Shown: positions 15,079 to 22,437 of the stretch, one piece after another
How positions within the stretch are numbered: position 1 is the stretch's first letter
How the letters are laid out: each line of letters opens with the position of its first letter
Origin: Acidimicrobiia bacterium
Lineage (GTDB): Bacteria; Actinomycetota; Acidimicrobiia; Spongiisociales; UBA5794
Length of the DNA stretch: 28,462 bases
Reading direction: 5' to 3'
NCBI GenBank assembly: GCA_030599515.1
Contig: JAUVNV010000004.1
Span: forward strand, 1-28,462
Position numbers and translations under genes: made by a program
Notes under the pieces: generated by a model
Told to the model about the DNA's origin: nothing
Databases searched by the model: none
The model's input: the letters and a program-made list of their open reading frames with translations, nothing else

Positions 15079-16095
15079 ATGGAAGAAGAACGCATCGGCC
15101 TGTTCATCGACTACGAGAACCTCGCGATCGGCGCACGGGAGGACCTCGGCATCCAATTCGACTTCAAACCCGTCGCCGACGCACTCGCCGAGCGGGGTCG
15201 TGTCGTCGTGCGGCGTGCCTATGCGGATTGGACCTTCTTCGACAAGGACCGTCGGATGCTCACCGACAACCAGATCGAGTTGATCGAGATCCCGCAACGA
15301 AGGGGAGCGGTGCGCAAGAACGCGGCCGACATCAAGATGGCCGTCGATGCCGTGGAGCTCGCATTCGAGCGGGACTACATCACGATGTTCGTCATCTGCA
15401 CCGGCGACTCGGATTTCACGCCCCTCGTCCACAAACTGCGGGAGCTGAATCGCAGGGTTATCGGCGTGGGGTTGAAGGACTCGACATCGGCGCTTCTGCC
15501 GGCGGCCTGCGACGAGTTCCTCTTCTACGAGAAGCTGTCCGGTGTGGATCTCCCGGACCGAACCCCGAAGAAGAAGGAGCGCCCCGAGGCCGAGAAGGCG
15601 CCTGCGCCGTCCGCAGAGACACCGGACGCCCTGCTCGTGCCGACCCTGGCCGGCCTTATCCGGGCGGGGAATGGGGATGTCCGGGCGTCGAGCCTCAAGC
15701 GGGCGTTGCTCCGCAAGGATTCGACATTCACCGAAACAGACTATGGATTCCGTGCCTTCGGTGAGCTGATAAGGAACCTCTCCGATCGCGGCATCGTCGA
15801 ACTCGACCACGAGGGATCCCAGGGCGATCCCGTCGTGCGGTTCCCGAAGTCGGGGAGGGGGGAGGATGTGGGCTTCGGTCTTCTCCACGACGCCATCGAG
15901 GAACTCGGCAAGGGCGGGACACCGATTGCATTGTCGGGCCTCAAGAACGAGCTACGAAAGCGTGACAGTGGCTTCTCGGAGAAGAAGCTCGGCTACTCGG
16001 GATTCCTTCAGTTTGTCAAGGCGGCCGCCGCGAGCGGCTACATCGATCTTCTCTGGGACGACGAGTCGGGTGACTACGTGTTGTCGGCCCCCTAG
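15079..16095 (+). CDS. NYN-domain putative RNase with two LOTUS/OST-HTH domains
   Basis: A 338-aa protein. Residues 1-155 form a NYN (PIN-like) nuclease domain with the expected acidic site: D11 and N14 in FIDYENLAIG, D84 in KNAADIKMAVDA, and D110/D112 in CTGDSDFTPL. A charged linker (156-185, KKKERPEAEK-rich) leads to two similar winged-helix repeats of the OST-HTH/LOTUS type at about 186-255 and 263-335. These share patterns such as SLKRALLRKDSTFTETDYGF and GLKNELRKRDSGFSEKKLGY. The NYN domain is expected to cut RNA and LOTUS domains to bind RNA (G-quadruplex or dsRNA in characterised proteins). Targets are unknown. It converges with asnS, 9 bp apart. Confidence 0.9.
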   Translation: MEEERIGLFIDYENLAIGAREDLGIQFDFKPVADALAERGRVVVRRAYADWTFFDKDRRMLTDNQIELIEIPQRRGAVRKNAADIKMAVDAVELAFERDYITMFVICTGDSDFTPLVHKLRELNRRVIGVGLKDSTSALLPAACDEFLFYEKLSGVDLPDRTPKKKERPEAEKAPAPSAETPDALLVPTLAGLIRAGNGDVRASSLKRALLRKDSTFTETDYGFRAFGELIRNLSDRGIVELDHEGSQGDPVVRFPKSGRGEDVGFGLLHDAIEELGKGGTPIALSGLKNELRKRDSGFSEKKLGYSGFLQFVKAAAASGYIDLLWDDESGDYVLSAP

Positions 16096-16104
16096 CCACC
16101 AGTC

Positions 16105-17499
16105 CTAGAATTCCGCGTTGCGGGGTGACCGTGGGAACGGCATCACGTCGCGGATGTTCTGCATGCCCGTAGTGAACTGAACCACGCGTTCGAGTCCAAG
16201 ACCGAAGCCGGCGTGCGGGGCGCTTCCGAAACGTCGAAGGTCGAGATACCACCAGTAGTGATCCTCGTCCATCCCCTTGATGCGCATGCTGTTGGCAAGC
16301 ACGTCCAGTCGTTCCTCACGTTGACTCCCGCCGATGATCTCGCCGATCTGCGGGACGAGCACGTCCATCGCCGCAACAGTTTGGCCGTCATCGTTGCGCC
16401 GCATGTAGAACGCCTTGAATTCGAACGGGAAGTCGGTGACGATCACGGGCCTTCTGATCGCCTGCTCGGTGAGATAGCGCTCGTGCTCCGACTGCAGGTC
16501 GTCGCCCCAAGCCACGGGAAACTCGAACGACTCGTCGGCCTTCTCGAGGACATCGATCGCCTGGGTGTACGTGATGCGTTCGAAGTCGCTCTCGGCAACG
16601 CCGGTGAGCATGTCGAGAAGGCCCTCGTCGATCCACTTGTTGAAGAATTCGAGATCGGTCGTGTTGTGCTCGAGCACGTACCGGACGAGGTACTTGACGT
16701 AGTCCTCTGCAAGGTCGGCGTTGTCGTTGAGGTCGGCGAATGCCATCTCCGGTTCGATCATCCAGAACTCGGCGAGGTGGCGCCGCGTGTTGGAGTTCTC
16801 GGCTCGGAACGTCGGGCCGAACGTGTAGACCCGGTCGAGGGCGAGGGCGTAGGCCTCGGCGTTGAGTTGGCCGCTCACCGTGAGGAAGGTCGGTGCAGCG
16901 AAGAAGTCCTGTGCGTAGTCGACGGCGCCGTCTTCGCCACGAGGTGGTGACGCAGGATCGAGGGTTGTGACGCGGAACATCTCGCCGGCGCCTTCGGCGT
17001 CGCTGGTTGTGATGATCGGCGCGTGGAGATAGAGAAAGTCGCGATCCTGGTAGAAACGGTGCGTTGCATAGGACAGGGCGTTTCGGACCCGGGTCACCGC
17101 GCCGATCGTGTTGGTGCGGGGTCGCAGGTGAGCGATCTCGCGAAGATGTTCGAACGAGACGCTCTTCTTCTGGAGCGGGTAGCTCTCCGGGTCTGCGAAC
17201 CCGAACGGCTCGACTTCAATCGCCTTGATCTCGATGCGCTGACCCTTGGCGGGGGATTCGGTGAGGACGCCGGTGACCCGGACCGCGCTCCCGATGGCCA
17301 GGCGCAGGACATCGGCCTCGTAGTTGGGGAGGTCTCCGTCGGCGATGATCTGGAGGCCGGTGAGGGTCGATCCGTCGTTGAGTTCGATGAACGAGAACCC
17401 GCCCTTCGAATCCCGCCGGGTCCGGACCCACCCGGCCACGGTCACTTCGGCGCCGTAGTCCTCCCGCTCGAGGACGTGCTTGATCAACTGCCGTTCCAT
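16105..17499 (-). CDS. asnS: Asparaginyl-tRNA synthetase
   Basis: A 464-aa class II aminoacyl-tRNA synthetase that charges tRNA-Asn. An N-terminal OB-fold anticodon-binding domain (about 15-100, TVAGWVRTRRDSKGGFSFIE) precedes the catalytic core. The core shows motif 2 FGPTFRAENSNTRRHLAEFW and motif 3 GFGLGLERVV. The AsnRS-type segment SGQLNAEAYALAL distinguishes it from AspRS. The length is normal. The ATG at 17499 is preceded by AAGGAG and aligns with the family start; longer in-frame readings run into the hairpin-rich leader. The 270 bp upstream are packed with inverted repeats, so leader-mediated regulation is possible. Confidence 0.95.
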   Translation of the reverse strand: MERQLIKHVLEREDYGAEVTVAGWVRTRRDSKGGFSFIELNDGSTLTGLQIIADGDLPNYEADVLRLAIGSAVRVTGVLTESPAKGQRIEIKAIEVEPFGFADPESYPLQKKSVSFEHLREIAHLRPRTNTIGAVTRVRNALSYATHRFYQDRDFLYLHAPIITTSDAEGAGEMFRVTTLDPASPPRGEDGAVDYAQDFFAAPTFLTVSGQLNAEAYALALDRVYTFGPTFRAENSNTRRHLAEFWMIEPEMAFADLNDNADLAEDYVKYLVRYVLEHNTTDLEFFNKWIDEGLLDMLTGVAESDFERITYTQAIDVLEKADESFEFPVAWGDDLQSEHERYLTEQAIRRPVIVTDFPFEFKAFYMRRNDDGQTVAAMDVLVPQIGEIIGGSQREERLDVLANSMRIKGMDEDHYWWYLDLRRFGSAPHAGFGLGLERVVQFTTGMQNIRDVMPFPRSPRNAEF

Positions 17500-17521
17500 T
17501 TGCCACTCCTTGACGAATCGG

Positions 17522-17570
17522 GACGATAGCCCTCGTCGGGCCGTGTGGACGGCTGGGACCGCGAAGTCCC
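17522..17570 (-). promoter_or_regulatory. Three consecutive hairpins directly upstream of asnS
   Basis: Three small inverted repeats lie end to end within 72 nt of the asnS start: GACGA/TCGTC (17522-17537), GCCGT/ACGGC (17540-17553) and GGGAC/GTCCC (17555-17570). Each is a perfect 5-bp stem. As transcribed toward asnS they would fold just ahead of the ribosome binding site. No canonical T-box antiterminator sequence was found on the asnS strand. Confidence 0.45.
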
Positions 17571-17578
17571 GCGTCGGA

Positions 17579-17623
17579 CGCTCGTGTCTGGAGGCATGAC
17601 TATCCGTGTCGTAGACACATGCG
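17579..17623. repeat. 45-nt stem-loop repeat, copy 1
   Basis: Arms CGCTCGTGTCT (17579-17589) and AGACACATGCG (17613-17623) pair in 9 of 11 positions around a 23-nt loop. The loop contains TGACTATCCGTG. An alternative inner hairpin GTGTC-GTA-GACAC uses the right arm. The same layout with changed but still paired bases occurs 71 nt on. Confidence 0.7.
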
Positions 17624-17649
17624 ACATCCAACCGCATACGGCCCTGCTT

Positions 17650-17694
17650 CGTTTGTGCCTAGGGGTGTGACTATCCGTGCCTGAGGCACAAGCG
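17650..17694. repeat. 45-nt stem-loop repeat, copy 2
   Basis: Arms CGTTTGTGCCT (17650-17660) and AGGCACAAGCG (17684-17694) pair in 10 of 11 positions around a 23-nt loop with the identical core TGACTATCCGTG. The alternative inner hairpin is GTGCC-TGA-GGCAC. Relative to copy 1 a T-A pair has become C-G in both stems, a compensatory change. Confidence 0.7.
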
Positions 17695-17718
17695 TTCGCG
17701 TCGTAAGCGGATTTCTTT

Positions 17719-17754
17719 TGCTTTCAAGGGTTTTGGTGAATTACACTTGTGTAA
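17719..17754 (+). promoter_or_regulatory. Promoter with overlapping palindromic operator-like site
   Basis: TTGCTT (17719-17724), a 17-nt spacer and TACACT (17742-17747) make a near-consensus housekeeping promoter in an unusually AT-rich stretch. The perfect palindrome TTACAC-TT-GTGTAA (17741-17754) covers the -10 and probable transcription start, where a repressor would block. The regulator is unknown. Confidence 0.6.
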
Positions 17755-17770
17755 CACACGGAGGGTTCCC

Positions 17771-18157
17771 ATGGCGGTAGCGGTTCGAGAATCGATGGTC
17801 ACCGATGTTGATCGGGTCACGGCGGCAACGCTCGACGTGTACGCGAGACGCCGGGAACTTGCCACGGAGATGCCGCTCGCGGAGCTCCTGTCGGTGCCTT
17901 CCGACCTCGGTGCACTCCGGGCGGTCGCCGGCGCTTCCGACCGAACGGTGGAGATCGTCCTCGATGCCGAGGTCGAAGCTGCGGCGATCGCTCCGTCCGC
18001 CTGGGCACTGGCAGCGAAGGGTTTCCAGCCTGTCGTGCTCGTGGCGCTGGGCCGGATCGGTGAGGCTCACGAGGGGCTGCGGGGCACGCCGTGCCGGCTC
18101 CAGTCCTGGTGGTCGAACGGGGACGACATCGTCTTCGGGGCATTTGAGACGGCCTGA
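17771..18157 (+). CDS. Hypothetical protein, 128 aa
   Basis: I do not recognise this family. The protein is soluble, Ala/Val-rich and has no signal peptide or membrane segment. It opens MAVAVRESMVTDVDRVTAATLDVYARRRELATEMP (helical) and continues with a likely alpha/beta region (TVEIVLDAEVEAAAIAPSAWALAAKGFQPVVLVALGRIG) and a Trp-Trp motif LQSWWSNGDD. GGAGGG lies 6 nt before the ATG at 17771, and the strongest promoter in the window, with a palindrome over its -10, lies just upstream. It is therefore likely well expressed and regulated. It precedes the HAD gene, which has its own leaderless -10. Confidence 0.72.
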   Translation: MAVAVRESMVTDVDRVTAATLDVYARRRELATEMPLAELLSVPSDLGALRAVAGASDRTVEIVLDAEVEAAAIAPSAWALAAKGFQPVVLVALGRIGEAHEGLRGTPCRLQSWWSNGDDIVFGAFETA

Positions 18158-18186
18158 TGACATCGCCGTCTCGACCGGCGAAGCCC

Positions 18187-18192
18187 TAACCT
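18187..18192 (+). promoter_or_regulatory. -10 TAACCT for the HAD gene (leaderless)
   Basis: TAACCT ends 7 nt before the ATG at 18200 and no ribosome binding site is present. Confidence 0.5.
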
Positions 18193-18199
18193 CACGGCC

Positions 18200-19150
18200 A
18201 TGCCGGTTCCCCTCTACACGCAGACCGTCATTGCCCTGGTGTGGGACTTCGATCGCACGCTCATCCCGGGGAACATGCAGGATCCCATCTTCGATGCCTA
18301 CGACGTTGACCCGGCGGTCTTCTGGGGCGAGGTCGACGGACTTGTCGAGCACTACGCACGGCAGGGCGTGCGGATTCAGCGCGACATCGCGTACCTCGGT
18401 CACCTCCTCACGTATGTGAGGGAGGGGGCGTTCAAGAAACTCACGAACGAACGCTTGCGCGAACTCGGGGCTGCACTGGTCCCTGCACCGGGTATGCCCG
18501 ACTTCTTGGACGAATCCCGTCGGCACGTGTCCGACATCCCCGAGTTCGCCGACGAGGGCATCTCGGTGGAGCACTACGTCGTCTCGACCGGGATTCTTCC
18601 GATGATCGAGGGCAGCGTGTTCGCCGACCACGTCGACGGTGTCTGGGCGAACACGCTCATCGAGTCGCCGGCGCCGCCCGGCTACCTCGACCAACTTCCC
18701 GTCGCTTCGGCCCCAGCACCGGTGAGCCACCTCGGGTACACGATCGACAACACCGCCAAGACCAGGGCCTTGTTCGAGATCAACAAGGGTGTCAACCGGA
18801 ACACCGACGTCGACGTCAACTCCAGAATCGGGGAAGAAGAGCGTCGTGTGCCGCTCCGGCACATGGTCTACATCGCCGATGGCCCGTCCGACGTACCGTG
18901 CTTCTCGATCTTGAACCAGAACGGCGGCAAGACGCTCGGCGTCTACACGCTTGACCCGGTCGACAACCACCGCCAGGTGAAGCAACTCCAGGCGCAGGGC
19001 CGGATCCAGGGGATGGCAGAAGCCGACTACCGACCCGGCAAGGCAGCGTATCTCTGGCTGATGGACAGCATCGAGCAGATCGGTCACGAGATCGTCGAAG
19101 CCAGACGCCAGGCGTTTGCATCGATCCCGAATCCACCGGGGCACGCATAA
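18200..19150 (+). CDS. HAD superfamily hydrolase (phosphoserine phosphatase-like)
   Basis: A 316-aa haloacid dehalogenase-type phosphatase. Motif I is D16-F-D18 in VWDFDRTL, motif II is probably the Ser/Thr of VVSTGILP, and the C-terminal acidic motif is ADGPSD (D227, D231). A helical cap would lie between motif I and motif II, about 30-120. HAD phosphatases form an aspartyl-phosphate on D16. The cap and GDGxxD-like motif recall the SerB/PSPase branch, but the protein is longer and the substrate is unknown. It starts without a ribosome binding site, with a -10 immediately upstream. A heptad-repeat hairpin follows the stop. Confidence 0.85.
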   Translation: MPVPLYTQTVIALVWDFDRTLIPGNMQDPIFDAYDVDPAVFWGEVDGLVEHYARQGVRIQRDIAYLGHLLTYVREGAFKKLTNERLRELGAALVPAPGMPDFLDESRRHVSDIPEFADEGISVEHYVVSTGILPMIEGSVFADHVDGVWANTLIESPAPPGYLDQLPVASAPAPVSHLGYTIDNTAKTRALFEINKGVNRNTDVDVNSRIGEEERRVPLRHMVYIADGPSDVPCFSILNQNGGKTLGVYTLDPVDNHRQVKQLQAQGRIQGMAEADYRPGKAAYLWLMDSIEQIGHEIVEARRQAFASIPNPPGHA

Positions 19151-19153
19151 ACC

Positions 19154-19210
19154 AGCTGATAGCCAACAGCCAACAGCCCGACACTTGCTGTCCGCTGTCT
19201 GCTGTCAGCT
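19154..19210. repeat. Heptad tandem repeats forming a 24-bp imperfect hairpin
   Basis: The left arm (19154-19177) contains two CAACAGC units and the right arm (19187-19210) contains GCTGTCC, GCTGTCT and GCTGTCA. The arms are complementary at 19 of 24 positions around a 9-nt loop. It begins 4 bp past the HAD gene stop and may end its transcript. Its 7-bp period is shared with the arrays flanking uppP. Confidence 0.7.
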
Positions 19211-19279
19211 TCGATTCGCAGGGTGGGGGCAAGCTCAGGTACCTTCTGATCACCTGGATTCGATCACGAGGAGGTCCGC

Positions 19280-20137
19280 ATGAGCATCGAGCGTGTCGGT
19301 ATCGTTGGTGGGGGACAGATGGGCGGTGGGATCGCCGAGGTCTGTGTCAAGGCAGGTGTCGATACGATCATCGTCGAAGTCAACGATGACCTCGTTGACC
19401 GATCGAAGGCAGGGATCGAGAAGTCTCTTGCCAAGGCGGTCGATCGGGGCAAACTCGAGGTTGGTGCCCGTGAAGCAGCGCTCTCGCTGCTGACGTTCTC
19501 GACCGATCGGGAGACACTCGCCGGCCGGGATCTCGTCATCGAAGCAGTCATCGAGAATGAGGATCTCAAGCACGATATCTTCAGTGACCTCGATCGGATC
19601 GTGGAGTCCCCCGACGCGATCCTGGCGACGAACACTTCGTCGATACCCGTCACGCGAATCGCTCAGGCAACGAACCGGCCGGAGTCGGTGGTGGGGATGC
19701 ACTTCTTCAACCCGGCGACGATCATGCCCCTTGTCGAGATCGTCCGTACGGTGGTGGCATCCGACGACACCGTGGGTCGGACGGCAGCGTTCGCTTCGGA
19801 CCGACTCGGGAAGACCGTAGTTCACGCGAAGGACCGGGCCGGGTTCATCGTGAACAAGCTGCTCTGCCCGTACATCTTCGAGTCGATCCGGATGCTCGAG
19901 GAGGGCTTCGCAACGCGTGAGGACATCGACGCTGCGATGGTGAATGGAACGGGCTATCCGATGGGACCGCTCACGTTGTCGGATCTCGTCGGCAACGACA
20001 CGATGCTGGCCGTCGCCGAGTCGTTCATGGCCGAATATGGAGATCCCCGCTACGCAGCACCGCCGCTGCTGAAGAGGATGGTCGAGGCCGGTTTCCTCGG
20101 GCGGAAGTCCGGGCGCGGCTTCTACGACTACACCTAG
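19280..20137 (+). CDS. 3-hydroxyacyl-CoA (3-hydroxybutyryl-CoA) dehydrogenase
   Basis: A 285-aa single-function dehydrogenase of the PaaH/FadB2/Hbd type. It oxidises (S)-3-hydroxyacyl-CoA with NAD(P)+, or works in reverse. The Rossmann motif is GIVGGGQMGGG (7-17), an adenine-binding strand ends IVEVND near 31-36, the NTSSIP motif is at 118-123, and the catalytic pair is H141 in MHFFNPA and E153 in LVEIV. The C-terminal helical domain has the expected YPMGPLTLSDLVGND sequence. GAGGAGG lies just before the ATG. It fits beta-oxidation or butyryl-CoA metabolism and may act with the acyl-CoA synthetases at the left of the window, though it is not in their operon. Confidence 0.93.
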   Translation: MSIERVGIVGGGQMGGGIAEVCVKAGVDTIIVEVNDDLVDRSKAGIEKSLAKAVDRGKLEVGAREAALSLLTFSTDRETLAGRDLVIEAVIENEDLKHDIFSDLDRIVESPDAILATNTSSIPVTRIAQATNRPESVVGMHFFNPATIMPLVEIVRTVVASDDTVGRTAAFASDRLGKTVVHAKDRAGFIVNKLLCPYIFESIRMLEEGFATREDIDAAMVNGTGYPMGPLTLSDLVGNDTMLAVAESFMAEYGDPRYAAPPLLKRMVEAGFLGRKSGRGFYDYT

Positions 20138-20191
20138 GACTCTGGCGTAGGAAACCTACGGAATCGTGCCGGCGGAATCTACGCAAGAGTC
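20138..20191. terminator. 13-bp inverted repeat between convergent genes
   Basis: GACTCTGGCGTAG (20138-20150) and CTACGCAAGAGTC (20179-20191) are complementary at 12 of 13 positions. A smaller GTAGG-AAA-CCTAC hairpin overlaps the left arm. It starts immediately after the dehydrogenase stop and lies next to the thioredoxin stop, so it probably terminates both genes. Confidence 0.68.
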
Positions 20192-20199
20192 CGGAGTGG

Positions 20200-20622
20200 C
20201 TAGACCTCGACCCGGCGGGCACCGTTCGATTCGAGCACGCGCGCAAGCTGGTCCTTCTTGACGAGACCGGACGTTCGGAAGCGCTGCGTCGGGCGACTCG
20301 CTTGCTGCTTCTTCGTGCCCTGTGCCTTCTTGCGGGCCTTCTTCGAGTTCTTCTGCGGTGGCCGAGCGATGAGCACGGTCGTTGGCGTTGATCGGATCTT
20401 GTAGGTCTCTGCGGCTCCGCGAACTCGACCGATGTCCGCCTTGACGACGTGTGCCGAATCGCCGTACTCGCGGGCGAGTTCGTTGACGATGCCATCCATG
20501 ACCTGGCAGGGTGCACACCCGACCTGGAAGAAGCTGATCAGTACCGGCCGCCCGGAGGCGACCATGGGCTGCAACTCGTCGAGGCTTTGGATCTTGCGTG
20601 CTTTCGTCTTGCGTTTGAACAT
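20200..20622 (-). CDS. Thioredoxin-fold protein with basic C-terminal insertion
   Basis: A 140-aa cytoplasmic thioredoxin-like protein. The redox motif is C36-A-P-C39 (FFQVGCAPCQVM) and the cis-proline is P80 (IRSTPTTVLIA), so it should be redox active. Unlike a standard thioredoxin (about 105 aa), it has a Lys/Gln-rich insert at about 88-113 (QKNSKKARKKAQGTKKQQAS) where a tight beta turn normally occurs. The N-terminus is also basic (MFKRKTKARK). The basic segments could contact nucleic acid or an acidic partner (inference). GGAGAGGA precedes the ATG at 20622. It converges with the dehydrogenase gene and is divergent from the TPP enzyme gene. Confidence 0.85.
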   Translation of the reverse strand: MFKRKTKARKIQSLDELQPMVASGRPVLISFFQVGCAPCQVMDGIVNELAREYGDSAHVVKADIGRVRGAAETYKIRSTPTTVLIARPPQKNSKKARKKAQGTKKQQASRPTQRFRTSGLVKKDQLARVLESNGARRVEV

Positions 20623-20762
20623 CGTCGTCCTCTCCGATTCCCGTGCTGAAACGCTCCGGGTCGGGGAAGTATGCCCGGTACTCGACGCAACCGCCTTCGT
20701 CGCGCGGCGGTTCACCTCGCCCAATCGACCAGAATGACTTCATCGAGAAGTAGGAGTCGATG

Positions 20763-22397
20763 ATGGCGAAGATCCACGGCGGGCAGGCGATCGCTCGGGC
20801 CCTCAAGGCCGAGGGCGTCGACACGGTGTTCATGCTGACCGGTGGTCACGTCCTGCCGACCATCGATGGCTGTGTCGCCGAGGGGATTCGCGTCGTCGAC
20901 GTACGACACGAGCAGGCCGCAGCCCACGCCGCCGACGCATACGCCCGATTGACCGGACGCCTTGGTGTCGTCGTCGCCACCGCAGGACCCGGGGTTACCG
21001 ACACGGTCACAGGGATCGCCAACGCCTGGTTCGCCAACAGCCCCGTCCTGCTCATCGGCGGGCGTCACCTCACTACCGAGGATCTGCGTGGCGGCCTCCA
21101 GGAGATGGACCACCCTCGGCTCTTCCACTCGATTACAAAGTGGGCCGACACGGCCTCCGACACGTCCCGGCTCCCCGAGTACATCGCCACTGCCGCACGC
21201 CACGCTTTCTCCGGTCGGGGTGGTCCTGTGTTCCTCGATATCCCGTGGGACGTCCAGGCGGGGATGGTGGAGGAGAACGCCATGGGCTGGCCATCGGGAT
21301 ACCGGGCAGACCGACCTGCGGGCCTCGATGGGGACACGCTCCGCGAGGCCGCCGGCATCCTCAATCGCTCCGAGCGGCCGGTCGTCTTCGCCGGCACCGG
21401 GTACCGTTGGAGCCGGTACGCCGACCCCACTGCTGCCCTTGCAGGTCTCGTCGAGTCACTGCGATCTCCGGTGTTCCTGAACAGCCTCGCCCGCGGATCG
21501 CTCCGGTGGGATCACCCGCTCTTGGGGAACCGCACGCGATCGGAAGCACTGAGGAAGGCCGATGTCGTGCTGGCCCTCGGTGTCGATTGGGATTTCCGGA
21601 CCGGTTTCGGGAGGAAGGTCGCAGCAGATGCGACGGTGATACAGATCGATGCCGAGCCGTCGCGGATCGGATGGAACCGCCCTGCACAGATCGGTGTCGT
21701 TGCGGATCCTGGAGCGGTCGCAGCCCAGCTTGTCGATCACGTCGAAGGGGACGGGCACGCCGACTGGATCGAGGAGATCGCCGCTCTCGAGCGGCAGAAG
21801 CAGGTGGTCGCCGACGAGATGGCCTCCATCGACGGAGGACCGGTCCATCCTGAGCGGTTCGCACGCGATGTCGCCGAGTTTTTCGGGGAGGACTCGATCA
21901 TCGCGGCGGACGGCGGCGACATCGTCTCGACGACGGCCAAGTGGCTTCGCACGAGTCGTCCGGGCGGCCTCCTCGACCCTGGGCCGTTCGGGTGTCTCGG
22001 TGTGGGCGCCCCGTTCGCCCTCGCGGCGAAGGCGGTCGAGCCCGACACTCGGGTCGGCATCGTGTACGGGGATGGATCGTTCGGGTTCAACGGCATGGAG
22101 TACGACTCGTTGATCCGTCATGGCATGCCGGTCGTCGGCGTTGTCGGGAACGACGGGGCCTGGAACAACATCAAGGCAATCCACCGGATGCTGTATCCGG
22201 ATCGGATGGTCGGGGCCGATCTCGGCATCCGTCGTTACGACCTGATGGTCGAAGGTCTCGGCGGATACGGGGAGTTCGTCGAAGATGCGTCCGAGCTCCG
22301 ACCCGCTCTCGAGCGAGCCCAGGAGAGTGGCCTCCCCGCACTCGTCAACGTCCACATCGCGGAGCAGTTCAGAATGAGCAGTGCCTACGGGGCATAG
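20763..22397 (+). CDS. Thiamine pyrophosphate-dependent enzyme (acetolactate synthase / 2-hydroxyacyl-CoA lyase-like)
   Basis: A 544-aa three-domain TPP enzyme. The N-terminal Pyr domain has the cofactor-activating E50 in RHEQAAAHAADAYAR. The middle Rossmann-like domain spans about 190-320. The C-terminal PP domain has the TPP/Mg motif GDGS (436-439) followed by N468-N469. The family includes acetolactate synthase, oxalyl-CoA decarboxylase, 2-hydroxyacyl-CoA lyase and benzoylformate decarboxylase. Neither an ilvN regulatory subunit nor ilvC is adjacent, so biosynthetic acetolactate synthase is less likely. Substrate remains open. ATG 20763 has GGAG at 6-nt spacing; ATG 20760 is too close to it. 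A heptad array follows the stop. Confidence 0.86.
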   Translation: MAKIHGGQAIARALKAEGVDTVFMLTGGHVLPTIDGCVAEGIRVVDVRHEQAAAHAADAYARLTGRLGVVVATAGPGVTDTVTGIANAWFANSPVLLIGGRHLTTEDLRGGLQEMDHPRLFHSITKWADTASDTSRLPEYIATAARHAFSGRGGPVFLDIPWDVQAGMVEENAMGWPSGYRADRPAGLDGDTLREAAGILNRSERPVVFAGTGYRWSRYADPTAALAGLVESLRSPVFLNSLARGSLRWDHPLLGNRTRSEALRKADVVLALGVDWDFRTGFGRKVAADATVIQIDAEPSRIGWNRPAQIGVVADPGAVAAQLVDHVEGDGHADWIEEIAALERQKQVVADEMASIDGGPVHPERFARDVAEFFGEDSIIAADGGDIVSTTAKWLRTSRPGGLLDPGPFGCLGVGAPFALAAKAVEPDTRVGIVYGDGSFGFNGMEYDSLIRHGMPVVGVVGNDGAWNNIKAIHRMLYPDRMVGADLGIRRYDLMVEGLGGYGEFVEDASELRPALERAQESGLPALVNVHIAEQFRMSSAYGA

Positions 22398-22400
22398 CCC

Positions 22401-22436
22401 CGAGTACTCAGTACCCAGGCTCAGTACGCAGTACCG
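22401..22436. repeat. Heptad tandem repeat array A (NNAGTAC units)
   Basis: Units CGAGTAC, TCAGTAC, a 6-nt break CCAGGC, then TCAGTAC and GCAGTAC repeat with a 7-bp period. The array starts 4 bp after the TPP-enzyme stop and ends at the uppP stop. Being rich in GTAC and short palindromes, it could fold on either strand. Confidence 0.75.
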
Positions 22437-22437
22437 G

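Noticed and set aside
14257..15888. 543-aa minus-strand frame opposite plsC and the NYN-LOTUS gene
   Set aside because: The plus strand encodes clear family motifs in two genes; the antisense frame has no recognisable domain.
17551..17570. T-box-like GGGACCGCG sequence upstream of asnS
   Set aside because: It reads on the plus strand, away from asnS, and lacks the full T-box consensus; it is better explained as a plain 5-bp hairpin.
17741..19144. Long minus-strand frame opposite the HAD gene and the 17771 gene
   Set aside because: It is a GC-driven shadow; the plus-strand genes have HAD motifs, ribosome binding site and promoter.
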